From the NCBI RefSeq assembly GCF_000336995.1, contig NZ_AOJI01000022.1:164228-228227 (forward strand): 64,000 nt of DNA, read 5' to 3'. The position numbers were made by a program, and so were the translations under genes. This DNA is from Halorubrum aidingense JCM 13560. Lineage in GTDB: Archaea; Halobacteriota; Halobacteria; Halobacteriales; Haloferacaceae. The notes under the pieces are model-generated. The model had not been told where the DNA came from. It saw only the letters and a program-made list of their open reading frames with translations, and did no database searches. This document shows, in pieces, positions 52,681 through 62,243 of this stretch. The first letter of the stretch is position 1. Every line of letters begins with the position of its first letter.

Positions 52681-53259
52681 TCACCGGTCTTCCGGACCGA
52701 CCACCATGACTGGAACGTCGGCGCCGCGCTGGACGCGAACCGGGAGCGTCTCGGGGTTGACCAGTCGGTCGAGTCCGGTCCGGCGCGCGGAGCCGACGAC
52801 GATCAGGTCGGCGTCGTGGCACTCGGCGAAGTCGAGCACCTCGTCGTGCGCGGTGCCGTATCGGAACCACTTGTCCACGTCGACGTCGGCGGCCGCACCG
52901 CGCGCCTCGACCTCTTCGACGAGGGTCTCGCCGGTGCGCTCGTGGCGCTCGACGGCCATGTCCCAGTGCTCGGTCGTGTCGACGACGTACAGGGCGTCGA
53001 CGGTGCCGCCGTGCACGGCGGCGACGTCGAGCGCGGTCCCGGCGGCGGCCCGGCCAGCGTCGTCATCGCGGACGACGACGAGCACGCGCTCGAACCGCCC
53101 GGCTGCGGGGGACGCCGACGAGGGTGACGATGCAGACGCCGACGAGGACGACGATGCGGACGCCGACGAGGACGACGATGCGGACGCCGACGAGGACGAC
53201 GGGACTCTGGTGGTCGGTGCGATGGGGTCTGACTCCGCGAGATCTGGATCGGCTGACAT
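52681..53259 (-). CDS. UspA protein with repetitive Ser/Ala N-terminus
   Basis: A 192-residue protein. Residues about 20-50 are a tandem eight-residue repeat (SSSASASS) encoded by 24-base DNA repeats, followed by a UspA domain (VLVVVRDDDAGRAAAGTALDVAAVHGG to ADLIVVGSARRTGLDRLVNPETLPVRVQRGADVPVMVVGPED). The domain keeps only part of the ATP-binding loop. The N-terminal repeat is probably a flexible linker or unstructured arm. It is one of three UspA genes in the window and is monocistronic. Confidence 0.88.
   Translation of the reverse strand: MSADPDLAESDPIAPTTRVPSSSSASASSSSSASASSSSSASASSPSSASPAAGRFERVLVVVRDDDAGRAAAGTALDVAAVHGGTVDALYVVDTTEHWDMAVERHERTGETLVEEVEARGAAADVDVDKWFRYGTAHDEVLDFAECHDADLIVVGSARRTGLDRLVNPETLPVRVQRGADVPVMVVGPEDR
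53111..53202 (+). repeat. 24-bp tandem repeat inside the UspA gene
   Basis: Units at 53111, 53135, 53159 and 53183 (last truncated to 20 bases), of the form GACGCCGACGAGGACGACGA-TGCG; the first has diverged. Read on the gene's strand it gives Ser/Ala repeats, and on the other strand an acidic Asp/Glu/Ala repeat. Confidence 0.85.
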
Positions 53260-53680
53260 GGATTCGTGTGCCGGTCGCCGCTCCGAAACGACCCCGGCCG
53301 TGCTTACTCCGATAGTGGCGAAGGCGTTACTTAATCATTTTCGACAGGATAGACGATTATCATTATCTATTGGCTCGTCTGCAGCGATACGCCTGACAAA
53401 TGTCGAACGATTATGCAGTTCTACGGCGAAATTTGGTAAAAATCTGTGATCGAAACTACCGGATTCGCGCGACGCGGCGTCGGTCGGGCGCTTCTCCGCG
53501 GCAGCCGCCGACGATGGGGGCAAGAACCTCCCGAACGACGCGTTTTAATCGGTGTGTGTGTCGAGTACGAGACGAACGCGGTCACGACCGAGGCCGACGC
53601 GGTCGCGGTCGCCGACGCTATCGACACGATCTCCATCGACATGATCTCCAACACCACTGCAGGCGCGACGCACCGCAACG
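53260..53680 (+). other. 421-base spacer between divergent UspA and MFS genes
   Basis: The left part (about 53320-53450) is AT-rich, with TATA-like GATTAAGTAA (minus strand, about 53325-53335) that could serve the UspA gene, and CGTTTTAATCGG at 53540-53551 that could serve the plus strand. A small possible leader ORF (separate entry) lies at its right end. No other coding signal is visible. Confidence 0.6.
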
Positions 53681-53688
53681 ATGGGTGA
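53554..53688 (+). CDS. Possible small acidic leader peptide before MFS gene (44 aa)
   Basis: A frame from a GTG at 53554 encodes 44 residues with an acidic composition (YETNAVTTEADAVAVADAID) unlike the arginine-rich alternatives. It ends at 53688, overlapping the MFS start ATGGGTGA. TTTTAATC at about 53542-53549 is only a few bases before it, so a leaderless start does not fit well. It is listed only as a possibility. Confidence 0.25.
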   Translation: MCVEYETNAVTTEADAVAVADAIDTISIDMISNTTAGATHRNDG

Positions 53689-55024
53689 CGAACCGGCTTC
53701 CGACGGCGACGGCGTGGATTACGCCGGACGCGCGTCCGAGATACTCGGTTTCTCCCGGTGGTGGCAGATCCTCGCTGCGGCCGGGATGATGGCCGCCGTG
53801 AGCCCCTACCAGTACGTCTGGTCGTCGATCGAACAGCCCCTCGCGGAGAGCCTCGACATCGCGCTCCCGGCGCTCGGGGCGGTGTTCTCGTTTTACGTCG
53901 TGTTCCAGTCGCTCTCGCAGTTCCCGGCCGGGAAGTGGCGCGACAGCCGCGGTCCGGGCGCGCTCACGTTCCTCGCGGCCCTGTTGGCCGGCGGGGGGTA
54001 CATCGGTCTCGCGTACGCGACCAGCGTCTGGCAGCTGTACCTGCTGTACTCGCTCGGGGCGGTCGGCGTCGGCATCGTGTACACGGTCGCGGTCAACACC
54101 GCGGTCAAGTGGTTCCCGGACCGAACCGGGCTCACTACCGGGATCGGCACGATGGCGTTCGCCGGCGGGAGCGCGCTCGTGGTCCCCTACGTCCGCGCGA
54201 ACGCGACGGTCACCGCCTACAGCGACGTGCTCCGGAACGTGGGACTGGCGATCCTCGTCGTGACCCTCGTCGGGGCGTTCCTGCTTCGGGACCCGCCGGA
54301 CGACTGGCTGGGACTGGACGATCGCAACTCCGACGACGATACCGACGGTGGGGCCGCCGACGACAACGGGAACGACACGAGGCTGGCGGCGTCGCTCCGG
54401 GGACGTGCCTACACGACGCGCGAGATGCTCTCGACGTGGCAGTTCTGGCTGCTGTACGCGATGTTCATCGCGACCGCCGGCGCCGACCTCATCGTCATCG
54501 CCAACGTGGTCCGGTTCGCCGACCACTTCGGGCTGGCCGCCGGGATCGCGACCGCCGCGGCGACCCTGCTCCCCGTCGCGGCCGGGGTCTCGCGGATGAT
54601 CCTCGGCGAGGCCTCGGACCGGTTCGACCGCAAGTGGGTGATGGCGATCTCGTTCGTCCTCGCCGGCCTGTTCCGGATCGCGCTCATCGGCGCCGGGTCC
54701 GCGGGGTCCGGCGTCCTCTTTATCGCGCTCGTGATGGGGGCGATGTTCTTCTCCTCCCCGCTGTACGTCTACTTCCCGGCGCTGCTCGCCGACTACTACG
54801 GCGCGCGGCACTCGTCGGGCAACTACGCGGTGTTGTACACCGCGAAGGTCGGCGGCGGCGTCTTCGCCGGCACCGTGACCGGCTACCTCGTCGCCACCTT
54901 CGGCTGGACTCCGACGTTCGCGCTCGGCGGCGGCCTCGCGGTCGCCGCCGGCGTCGCCACGTTCGCGCTCCGCCCCCCGGGCGACGCCGGACTCGGGGAA
55001 CCAGACGCGACGGCGACGGACTGA
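53681..55024 (+). CDS. MFS transporter, OFA (oxalate/formate antiporter-like) family
   Basis: A 447-residue 12-helix transporter. Its N-half has WWQILAAAGMMAAVSPYQYVWSS and QFPAGKWRDSRGP (the loop 2-3 motif), then YSLGAVGVGIVYTVAVNTAVKWFPDRTGLTTGI, the characteristic OFA-type segment. An acidic loop (about 205-235) joins the halves, and the second half has ALLADYYGARHSSGNYAVLYTAKVGGG. Family members move small organic acids; the substrate cannot be told. It is convergent with the DUF7260-like gene at 10 bases. Confidence 0.88.
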   Translation: MGDEPASDGDGVDYAGRASEILGFSRWWQILAAAGMMAAVSPYQYVWSSIEQPLAESLDIALPALGAVFSFYVVFQSLSQFPAGKWRDSRGPGALTFLAALLAGGGYIGLAYATSVWQLYLLYSLGAVGVGIVYTVAVNTAVKWFPDRTGLTTGIGTMAFAGGSALVVPYVRANATVTAYSDVLRNVGLAILVVTLVGAFLLRDPPDDWLGLDDRNSDDDTDGGAADDNGNDTRLAASLRGRAYTTREMLSTWQFWLLYAMFIATAGADLIVIANVVRFADHFGLAAGIATAAATLLPVAAGVSRMILGEASDRFDRKWVMAISFVLAGLFRIALIGAGSAGSGVLFIALVMGAMFFSSPLYVYFPALLADYYGARHSSGNYAVLYTAKVGGGVFAGTVTGYLVATFGWTPTFALGGGLAVAAGVATFALRPPGDAGLGEPDATATD

Positions 55025-55033
55025 CCGCCCGTC

Positions 55034-55822
55034 TCAAGCGGTCTCGGCCATCGACCGCTCGATCCGGTTGACGAGCGCGTCTAGGCGATCGCCGACCGCG
55101 CCGACGGCCGAGAGGACCGGATACGTGACGGCGAGGTCTTGGTACAGGTACGTCGGGAGGTCGATATCGTCGCCGAGCGCGAGGTCGCGCTCGTGGGCCG
55201 CCAACTCGCGCTGACGGCGGGCGGCGATCCGGTCGCAGTCGCCGAGCAGGACCTTCGCTCGGGCGCGAGACGCGTCGAGCGCACCGAACCCCGCATCGGG
55301 ATCCGCGGTCCCCGCCATCGACTCCGTCTCGGCCGCTATCGGTGAGAGCCGGGTGGCGGCCCGCTCGACCGACTCGGTCTCCGAACGGACCGTCTTCAGG
55401 AACCGCTCGCGCTCTTCGACCGCGGTGTCCGCCGCGGCGAGCAGCGATCGCTTGTACTCGGCGTGGAACCGGGAAGTCCGAGCGAGCGCGTACGCCAACT
55501 CCGGTCCGAACTCGGCGGCGACGCTCCGTTCGTAGGTGTCGTCGTACTCGTCCTCGTAGTGCGGCACGGACATCACCGTCTCCACGTATGCGTCCCTGAC
55601 CGCCACCAGCCCGGAACCGGGCGCGGGCGCCGTCTCGCGCATCGCGCCGCCGCTCCGCTGGGCCGGTTGGACAGTTTCAGCCGCGACCGAGTCCACTCGG
55701 CTCCGGAAGGCGCGAAACGCCTCGCGCTCGTCGACGACGCGCCGCCGCTCGATCCGAAGTCGCTCTCGCGCCTCGCCGAGTTGTTCCTCCCAGCCCGCCG
55801 ACGATCCGGTACCCGTTGCCAT
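55034..55822 (-). CDS. DUF7260-like helical protein
   Basis: A 262-residue, almost entirely helical protein with long coiled-coil stretches (LGEARERLRIERRRVVDEREAFRAF, TAVEERERFLKTVRSETESVERAA, AARRQRELAAHERDLAL), ending in YLYQDLAVTYPVLSAVGAVGDRLDAL. This matches the haloarchaeal DUF7260 family, function unknown. The start ATG at 55822 was chosen because the upstream open frame is not coding-like. Its 3' end is 10 bases from that of the MFS gene. Confidence 0.8.
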   Translation of the reverse strand: MATGTGSSAGWEEQLGEARERLRIERRRVVDEREAFRAFRSRVDSVAAETVQPAQRSGGAMRETAPAPGSGLVAVRDAYVETVMSVPHYEDEYDDTYERSVAAEFGPELAYALARTSRFHAEYKRSLLAAADTAVEERERFLKTVRSETESVERAATRLSPIAAETESMAGTADPDAGFGALDASRARAKVLLGDCDRIAARRQRELAAHERDLALGDDIDLPTYLYQDLAVTYPVLSAVGAVGDRLDALVNRIERSMAETA

Positions 55823-56020
55823 ACCGCACCCGTTAGGTGTCGCCGGCGTAAACGCTGCTATGAGGGGTATCCGGCGCGAAATAGCGGTATTGACTCCTCT
55901 ATAGCACTCCCGAGTCGACGGAGAGAAAGGAGGACGGAGGGGTGGGAGACGGAGGGAAAGGAGAACGAAGCGATGGGAGACGGGAAACGCACATCCGTCG
56001 CCCGGCCTAAGAGGGCGGTA

Positions 56021-56776
56021 ATGGACGTCGCGTTGATCACGGTCGGCGACGAACTGCTCTCGGGGGACACGGTGAACACGAACGCGAACTGGCTCGCGGC
56101 CGAGTTGAGCGACCGCGGGGTCGCCGTGCGGCGGATCCTCTCGATCCCGGACGACCGAGCGGTCATCGCGAAGCGCGTCAGCGAGTACGCCGCCGCCTTC
56201 GACGCGGTGATCGTAACGGGGGGACTCGGCGGCACGCCCGACGACGTGACGATGGAGGCCGTCGCGGACGCGTTCGACCGAGAGATGGCCCCCACCGACC
56301 TGACGCGGGAGGCGGTCGGGCGTCGGCTCGCCGAGATTCGCGACCGGATCCCCGACCGCGAGGTGGACGTGGACGTGGAGGCGGAGGCCGCGATCCCGGC
56401 GGGGAGCCGACCGCTGCTGAACGAGGCGGGGCTCGCGCCCGGCTGCGTCGTCGAGGGCGTGTACGTGATGCCGGGAATTCCGAGCGAACTGAAAGCGATG
56501 TTCGACGCCGTCGCCGACGAGTTCAGCGGCGACCGGTGCTCGCGGTTCCTCTACACGGTCGAGCCGGAGTCGAACATCATCCCGGCGTTGACGGAGAGCA
56601 TGGAGCGGTTCGACGTCGCCGTCGGCTGTTACCCCGACCGCGAGGCCGATCACAACCGCCTGAAGGTGACCGCCACCGACGACGAGGCGCTCGCCGGCGC
56701 CGCCGAGTGGCTGCTCGCGAACGTCGACGCGAGCGAGACGCCGGTGCGGCGCGGGTGGGGCGACGGGGGCGAGTAA
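56021..56776 (+). CDS. CinA N-terminal-type molybdopterin-binding domain protein
   Basis: A 251-residue protein with the MoaB/MogA-like fold of the CinA N-terminal domain: ALITVGDELLSGDTVNTNANWLA, VIVTGGLGGTPDDVTMEAVADAF, VYVMPGIPSELKAMFD, and a C-terminal RFLYTVEPESNIIPALTESM. In bacteria this part is fused to the NMN amidohydrolase domain and can act as an ADP-ribose pyrophosphatase; here the amidohydrolase half is encoded 43 kb away (12695-13246). The next gene follows at 3 bases. Confidence 0.88.
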   Translation: MDVALITVGDELLSGDTVNTNANWLAAELSDRGVAVRRILSIPDDRAVIAKRVSEYAAAFDAVIVTGGLGGTPDDVTMEAVADAFDREMAPTDLTREAVGRRLAEIRDRIPDREVDVDVEAEAAIPAGSRPLLNEAGLAPGCVVEGVYVMPGIPSELKAMFDAVADEFSGDRCSRFLYTVEPESNIIPALTESMERFDVAVGCYPDREADHNRLKVTATDDEALAGAAEWLLANVDASETPVRRGWGDGGE

Positions 56777-56779
56777 GCG

Positions 56780-57649
56780 GTGCCGACGGACCTCGCCGAC
56801 CGCGTCGTCGTTCTCACCGGAGCCACGAGCGGTATCGGTCGCCTCGCGGCGGTCGCCCTCGCGGAGCGCGGCGCCACCGTCGCGGCCGTCGGCCGAGACC
56901 GCGGCCGCGGCGAGTCGCTCGTCGCCGAGACCGCCGACGCGGCCGGGACGGTCCGATTTCACCGCGCCGACCTCGCGACGACCGCGGCGGTCCGGGACCT
57001 CGCCGCTCGGCTGCTGGAGGCGTACGATCGGATCGACGTCCTCGCGCACAACGCCGGCCTCTCGACCCGATCGCGGACCGAAACGGCCGACGGCGTCGAA
57101 CTCACGCTCGCCGTGAACCACCTCGCGCCGTACCTGCTCACCCACGAGCTGTACGACCGGCTCGCCGCGTCGGCTCCCGCGAGAGTCGTCGTCACCGCCT
57201 CGGACATCCACCGGCGCGCCGCGTTCGACTTCGACGACCTCCAGTTCGCCGCCGACTACGACGCGCTGGACGCGTACGCCCGGTCGAAGCTCGCGACCGT
57301 GGCGTTCACGCTGGAGCTCGCGGCCCGAATCCCCGACGACGACGCGATCACGGCGAACTGCGTCCACCCCGGGTTCGTTCCCTCGACGAACCTGTTCCGC
57401 GACGCGTCCCTCCCGACGCGGGTCATGGTCCGCGCCGCCGGACTGGTCCCGGGCGTCGGGACCTCGGCGGACGAGGCCGCCGCTCGGGTGGTCCGACTGA
57501 TCGCCGACGACACGTTCGCCGAGCGAACCGGCGCGTACGTCGGCGACGGCGACCTGACGCCGTCGACCGCGGCGAGCGATCCGGCGGCGCGCGAGCGGCT
57601 CTGGGAGGCGAGCGCCGAGCTGGTCGGCGTGGACGCCGACTGGCCGTGA
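56780..57649 (+). CDS. Short-chain dehydrogenase/reductase
   Basis: A 289-residue classical-to-extended SDR, close to retinol-dehydrogenase-like members: cofactor site VVLTGATSGIGRLAAVAL, NNAG-type HNAGLST, Ser in RVVVTASDIHRRA and the YxxxK pair in AYARSKLATVAF, then VHPGFVPSTNLFRD. It reduces or oxidises an alcohol/ketone using NAD(P)H; the Arg and Asp after the glycine motif (GRDRGRG) hint at NADP. The start is a GTG three bases after the CinA-like gene, so the two are co-translated. Confidence 0.9.
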   Translation: MPTDLADRVVVLTGATSGIGRLAAVALAERGATVAAVGRDRGRGESLVAETADAAGTVRFHRADLATTAAVRDLAARLLEAYDRIDVLAHNAGLSTRSRTETADGVELTLAVNHLAPYLLTHELYDRLAASAPARVVVTASDIHRRAAFDFDDLQFAADYDALDAYARSKLATVAFTLELAARIPDDDAITANCVHPGFVPSTNLFRDASLPTRVMVRAAGLVPGVGTSADEAAARVVRLIADDTFAERTGAYVGDGDLTPSTAASDPAARERLWEASAELVGVDADWP

Positions 57650-57846
57650 CGGGGCCGGCGGGCAGGGATCGCGGCCGGCGAGACAGACTGCAGCGGCGTC
57701 CCGACGTCGCTCGTCGGATCGGCCCACAAAAACATATGAATACTGGTGTCTCTAATAAACCACCGAGGAAACGATAGATATAGCGGTACCTCGATCTCCC
57801 TCGACCGGTGCGTTCGGAGCGATCGTCGATTCGTGAACGCACACCC

Positions 57847-57896
57847 AAGTGAGGCAACCAAAGTGAGACAACCAAAGTGAGACAACCAAAGTGAGA
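57847..57896 (+). repeat. 14-bp tandem repeat (3.5 units)
   Basis: AAGTGAGACAACCA repeated from 57847 (first copy with GGCAACCA) through 57861 and 57875, ending in AAGTGAGA. It lies 200 bases after the SDR gene in a convergent gap. Confidence 0.85.
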
Positions 57897-57979
57897 TTGA
57901 CTCGATAGCGGGAGTGGATGTTGTCGACCGTCGCTGGCGACGTCGTTTATCCACGTCGTATATAAATAATCGCGAGCGG

Positions 57980-58154
57980 GGCGACGATCGGTTATAAATG
58001 GACCGTGCGGTTGGCGTCGCCGATTGCAAGCGAGAGCGCCGCTGTCTCTCTGCGCTTCGACGGGGAAACCCGGTGCGCGCTGCAATGCGGCGCGGTTGCA
58101 GAGAGGTGACCTCGCCAGCAGCGATTTATATATGGCCGACAGCAACACCACCGG
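57980..58154 (-). repeat. Structured dispersed element, copy C (inverted)
   Basis: Read on the minus strand, the left motif CCGGTGGTGTTGCTGTCGGC lies at 58135-58154 followed by a TATATAAA box. The right end at 57980-58022 (CGGCGACGCCAACCGCAC, then CATTTATAACCGATCGTCGCC) closely matches that of copy B. The middle is unlike A and B in sequence but again forms a stem (CTCTCTGC at 58046-58053 with GCAGAGAG at 58098-58105, plus strand). The 25-base core is not recognisable. Confidence 0.65.
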
Positions 58155-58201
58155 TTCATCTATAACTGATCGTTCACGCCGTCGATCGGAACCCACTGTC
58201 C

Positions 58202-58260
58202 GCAAGTCGTTGGCAGGTCATTCGCAAGTCGCTCGCAGGTCGTTCGCAGGTCGTCCGCAA
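58202..58260 (+). repeat. 11-bp tandem repeat (5 units)
   Basis: Five units alternating GCAAGTCGTTG-type and GCAGGTCGTTC-type from 58202 to 58256, then GCAA. The repeat lies 50 bases beyond element C. Confidence 0.85.
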
Positions 58261-58579
58261 CGGAACTCGGACCCGCGCGCCCGCCGATCGCGAATCGGAC
58301 CGGCGTATCAGCCTCGAAATATAGCTCTGACTCGACGTGCCTCAGATATACCAGAATTCATAGTACTATATTATTATGAGATGTACGAACAACGTCTCCG
58401 CGCTCGTCCGGGCCACGGTCACGGTGAAGACACCGATTCGCGGGGGGTTCTCCGCGCGCCGCTCTCGTGTGCTGAATCGTCGAGAGCGGGGGCGACCGCG
58501 ATCGGGGCCGCCCTCGCCCTTCGGATCGTCGTCGCCGACCGTAGACACGTGTCGGCGGTGGGCCGCCGGCGCGATCCGT

Positions 58580-59251
58580 TCAGTCCGTCTCCGGCGGCGG
58601 GAACCGCTGTAGGTCCAGGTTCGGATACTCGGCGGCCCAGTCGGCGCCGGCGGTCGCCGCCGCGTCGTGGACTCGCTCGAGTTCTGTCACCGCGTCGGTG
58701 TGTTCGTCGACGCGGAGGTCGTGTTCGATCCGCGGAGTCTCCGGGTCGAACACGACGAGGGCCGCGCTCTGGGCGTTCGGTCCGCGTTTGTCGCCGCCCG
58801 CGTCTTCGCCCGCGCGGAGCGCCGCGAGCAGTCGGCGGTCGAGCGGCCGGTCCCCGGCCGCCGCGAACGCGTCGGTCATCGCTTCGAGCACCGCGGGTCC
58901 CGAGAGCATGTTCCCGGCCACGGTGTGCGTCTCCGCCGCGGCGTCGCCCGCGAACGACTCGCAGTCGGAGCCGGTGTGCGTCACGGTCTCGCCCGCCCCG
59001 TCGATCCCGTGGACCTGTCGCTGGTCGGCGTGCTCGTCGGCGGCCAGCAGCGCCGAGACCGCCTCGTCGACGGACGCGCCCCGAGCCATGCGGTCGGTCG
59101 CGCGGACGCCGATCGGCGTCTTCGTCATCGCCTGCGTGCAGACGGCCCCGTCGCGACAGACGAACGGCGCCGTCGAGCCGACGGCGATCGCCTTCGTGGC
59201 GATCGCGGCGCCGTGTCGACCGTCGACGGACGCGCAGATCGAGAAGGTCAC
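58580..59251 (-). CDS. DUF1028 family protein (Ntn-hydrolase-like)
   Basis: A 223-residue protein with the DUF1028 blocks [26 protein letters not shown] near the start (a potential N-terminal nucleophile after processing at Thr or Ser), [42 protein letters not shown] and [18 protein letters not shown]. The fold is related to Ntn hydrolases and proteasome-like folds; a peptidase or amidase role is inferred. Its ATG overlaps the stop of the upstream ABC ATPase gene, so it belongs to the peptide-uptake operon. Confidence 0.9.
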   Translation of the reverse strand: MTFSICASVDGRHGAAIATKAIAVGSTAPFVCRDGAVCTQAMTKTPIGVRATDRMARGASVDEAVSALLAADEHADQRQVHGIDGAGETVTHTGSDCESFAGDAAAETHTVAGNMLSGPAVLEAMTDAFAAAGDRPLDRRLLAALRAGEDAGGDKRGPNAQSAALVVFDPETPRIEHDLRVDEHTDAVTELERVHDAAATAGADWAAEYPNLDLQRFPPPETD

Positions 59252-61356
59252 GCGTCGCTCTCTCCGGTCTCGTACAGCGGGTCAGACATGTCCGCCTCGG
59301 ACAGGTGACAGGATATCTGGTGGGTCGATTCGCCGCCGACCGGCTCCGGAACCGGGACGTCGGTCTCGCACACGTCGCCGATCTTCTTCGGGCACCGCGT
59401 GTGGAACGGGCACCCGCTCGGCGGGTCGAGCGGGCTCGGCACGGTCCCGTCGAGCAGGATCCGCTCCGGCTGCGTCTCGGGTGTCGGGTGCGGGACCGCC
59501 GAGAGGAGACTCTCCGTGTACGGGTGGTACGGGGCGTCGAACACTTGGTCGACCGATCCGATCTCGGCGATCTTGCCGAGGTACATGACGGCGACCCGGT
59601 CGCAGATGTGCTGGACGACGCTGATGTTGTGCGAGATGAACAGGTACGACAGGCCGAACTCCGCTTGGATGTCGTCGAGCAGGTTGAGGATCTGCGCCTG
59701 CACGCTCACGTCGAGCGCCGAGACCGGCTCGTCACAGACGATGAGGTCCGGCTCCACGGCGAGGGCGTTAGCGATCGCGATCCGCTGTTGTTGCCCGCCC
59801 GAGAACTGGTGCGGGTACTTGTCGACGTCGCTCGCCTGCAGGCCGACGCGTTCTAACAGCTCCGCGATCCGCTCGCGCTTCTCGTCGCCCGTGGCGATCC
59901 CGTGCTTCTCCATCCCCCGCCCCACGATCTGCCCGACGGTCTTCCGGGGGTTGAGCGAGCTCTTCGGGTCCTGAAAGATGATCTGCATCTCCTGACGGAG
60001 ACTGCGGATCGCCGATTTGCCGAGCGAGTGAAGCGGCTGGCCGTCGAAGTACACCTCGCCGGCCGTCGGTTCGAGCAGTTGCATGACGGTCCGGGCGACC
60101 GTCGACTTCCCGCAGCCGCTCTCGCCGACGAGCCCGACCGTCTCGCCGCGGTTGATCGTGAAGTCGACGCCGTCAACCGCTTTCACGTACCGGCGTTCGA
60201 GCGTTAACCCTCCGCCGTCCGTCCGCGCGAGCGAGAGGTTCCCGAACAACCCGTCGCCCGACGGGAAGTGCTTTTTCAGCCCGTTCACTTCGAGCAGCGG
60301 GTCGTCGGCGATATCCTTCTGCTGTCGCGCGTCGCCCGCTTCGACGGCCGACTCCGAGAGGTCGAGTTCGTCCGAGCGGATACACGCCGCGTGCGATCCG
60401 CCCTCCCCGTCGGAGGCGGGTTCGAGCGTCGGGTCGTCGCCGGTTCGACACGCGTCGACGGCGTGAGGACACCGCTCCGCGAAGTTGCAGCCGTCGGGGA
60501 GCGATTTGAGGTCCGGCATCGACCCGGGGAGCGCGTAGAGGCGGTCGCGGTCGGAGTCGACCGCCGGGATCGCGTCTATCAGCGTCCGGGTGTACGGGTG
60601 TCGCGGTCGCGCGAAGATCGACGACACCGCTCCCGTCTCGACGAGGTTCCCGGCGTACATGACGCCCACGCGGTCGCACGTCTGTGCGACGACGCCCAGG
60701 TTGTGCGTGATCATCAGAATCGAGACGCCGTGTTTCTCGCGCAGGTCGTTGAGCAGATCGAGGATCTTCGCCTGCGTCGTGACGTCGAGGGCGGTCGTCG
60801 GCTCGTCGGCGATGATCAGGTCCGGCTCACACGCCAGCCCGATCGCGATGAGGATCCGCTGTCGCATCCCCCCGGAGAACTCGTGCGGGTACTCGTCGAT
60901 CCGCTCCGCCGGAGCGGGGATCTCTACCTCCCGCATCGCGTCGATCGCGATCGTCCGGGCCTCCGCGGAACTCACGTCCTGGTGGAGTTCGATCGTCTCG
61001 GTGATCTGCTGGCCGACCGTCAACACGGGATTGAGCGCGGTCATCGGGTCCTGCGGGATGAGCGTGATCTCGTTGCCGCGGACGCCCTGCATCTCCTCTT
61101 CTGACAGCGAGAGGAGGTCTCGGTCGCCGAAGGTGATCGAGCCGGAGACGATCTCGCCGGGGTAGTCGATCAGCTGCATGATCGACCTCGCGGTGACGCT
61201 TTTTCCGGCGCCGGACTCGCCGACGATGCCCATGACCTCGCCCTTCTCCAACGAGAAAGAGACGTCGTCGACGGCCGTCACCGTCCCTTCTTCAGTGCGG
61301 AACTGCGTCCGAAGCGATTCGACCGACAACAGCGGGTCTGTGGTGTTCGGGTTCAT
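59248..61356 (-). CDS. Oligopeptide ABC transporter ATPase, DppD-DppF fusion
   Basis: A 702-residue protein with two complete ABC modules. Module 1 (about 1-325) has Walker A GESGAGKS, signature FSGGMRQRI and Walker [13 protein letters not shown]. Module 2 (about 350-690) has [17 protein letters not shown] and [12 protein letters not shown]. Each is followed by the oligopeptide-type C-terminal domain with a Cys cluster ([14 protein letters not shown] and [15 protein letters not shown]). In many organisms these are two genes. It powers peptide or nickel-type uptake with the permeases upstream; the ATG overlaps the permease stop. Confidence 0.95.
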   Translation of the reverse strand: MNPNTTDPLLSVESLRTQFRTEEGTVTAVDDVSFSLEKGEVMGIVGESGAGKSVTARSIMQLIDYPGEIVSGSITFGDRDLLSLSEEEMQGVRGNEITLIPQDPMTALNPVLTVGQQITETIELHQDVSSAEARTIAIDAMREVEIPAPAERIDEYPHEFSGGMRQRILIAIGLACEPDLIIADEPTTALDVTTQAKILDLLNDLREKHGVSILMITHNLGVVAQTCDRVGVMYAGNLVETGAVSSIFARPRHPYTRTLIDAIPAVDSDRDRLYALPGSMPDLKSLPDGCNFAERCPHAVDACRTGDDPTLEPASDGEGGSHAACIRSDELDLSESAVEAGDARQQKDIADDPLLEVNGLKKHFPSGDGLFGNLSLARTDGGGLTLERRYVKAVDGVDFTINRGETVGLVGESGCGKSTVARTVMQLLEPTAGEVYFDGQPLHSLGKSAIRSLRQEMQIIFQDPKSSLNPRKTVGQIVGRGMEKHGIATGDEKRERIAELLERVGLQASDVDKYPHQFSGGQQQRIAIANALAVEPDLIVCDEPVSALDVSVQAQILNLLDDIQAEFGLSYLFISHNISVVQHICDRVAVMYLGKIAEIGSVDQVFDAPYHPYTESLLSAVPHPTPETQPERILLDGTVPSPLDPPSGCPFHTRCPKKIGDVCETDVPVPEPVGGESTHQISCHLSEADMSDPLYETGESDA

Positions 61357-62243
61357 TCGATGATCTCCCCTTTCGGATCCAGCACGTCGCGGAGCCCGTC
61401 GCCGAGCAGATTAAACCCGATGACGGCGGTTGCGATGGCCGCCGCCGGGAAGAAGACCATCCACGGGGCGTCACCCATGTACGCCCACCCGGAGTTGATC
61501 ATCAACCCCCACGACGGCTCCGGCGGCTGCACGCCGAGCCCGAGGAACGAGAGGCTCGCTTCGAGCAGCATGGTAAACGCGATGTTGATCGACCCCTGAA
61601 CCAGCAGCGGGCCGACGCAGTTCGGCAGCACCTCGCGGAAGATGATGTACAGATCGCTCTCGCCGCGGGCCTCCGCCGCCTCGATGTACGACTCGTTGCG
61701 CACCGACAGCGCCGCGCTGCGTGCCACGCGCGCGATAAACGGCGTGTACACCAGCGCCAACGCGATGATGACGTTGTTCAGGCTCGGCTCCATCACCGCG
61801 ACGATGGTGAGCGCCAACAGGATCGGCGGGAACGACATCATGGCGTCCATCGCGCGCATCAGGGCCTCGTCGGTGAGCCCCTGGTAGTAGCCCGCGACGA
61901 TCCCGATCGAGGTGCCCATGACCATTGCCGCGCTGATCGACGTGAACCCGACGTACAGCGAGATCTGCGTGCCCAACACGACGCGGCTGAACACGTCTCT
62001 CCCGAGTTCGTCGGTCCCCATCGGATGCGAGAGGCTCGGCGCGGCCTCCCTGTTGGGAACGTTCGTCGCACCGGGATCGTACGGGACGATCTCCGGGAAC
62101 AGGGACGTGACGATAGCGATGACGAACAGGCTCACGACGATGCCGAGCCCGATCATCGCCTTCTGGTTCCGGCGGAACTGACGGATAAACCGACCGTAGT
62201 GCGCCTTCCGCTCGTCGCTTATCGAGAATCGCTCGGACGACAT
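61353..62243 (-). CDS. Oligopeptide ABC transporter permease (DppC-type)
   Basis: A 296-residue permease with six helices. An N-terminal cytoplasmic part ([14 protein letters not shown]) leads to the DppC/OppC-N segment, then [24 protein letters not shown], and the EAA loop [37 protein letters not shown] is the family's C-terminal signature. It overlaps the ATPase gene downstream and its ATG coincides with the stop of the DppB gene upstream. Expected partner: the two-domain ATPase and the solute-binding protein. Confidence 0.93.
   Translation of the reverse strand: MSSERFSISDERKAHYGRFIRQFRRNQKAMIGLGIVVSLFVIAIVTSLFPEIVPYDPGATNVPNREAAPSLSHPMGTDELGRDVFSRVVLGTQISLYVGFTSISAAMVMGTSIGIVAGYYQGLTDEALMRAMDAMMSFPPILLALTIVAVMEPSLNNVIIALALVYTPFIARVARSAALSVRNESYIEAAEARGESDLYIIFREVLPNCVGPLLVQGSINIAFTMLLEASLSFLGLGVQPPEPSWGLMINSGWAYMGDAPWMVFFPAAAIATAVIGFNLLGDGLRDVLDPKGEIIE

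Larger units (their letters stand above)
57650..58579 (+). other. 930-base gene-free gap between convergent genes
   Basis: This is the longest empty stretch in the window. It contains a 14-base tandem repeat, the inverted element copy C, an 11-base tandem repeat (all listed separately), and an AT-rich segment at about 58318-58380. A 60-codon minus frame (58366-58548) has no recognisable motif. Both flanking genes end here, so none of the TATA-like boxes (57961, 57990, 58123) serves them. Confidence 0.75.

Noticed and set aside
55823..57727. Long minus-strand frame upstream of the DUF7260-like gene
   Set aside because: It runs antisense to the CinA-like and SDR genes, which have complete motifs. 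Only the part from 55822 down is protein-like.
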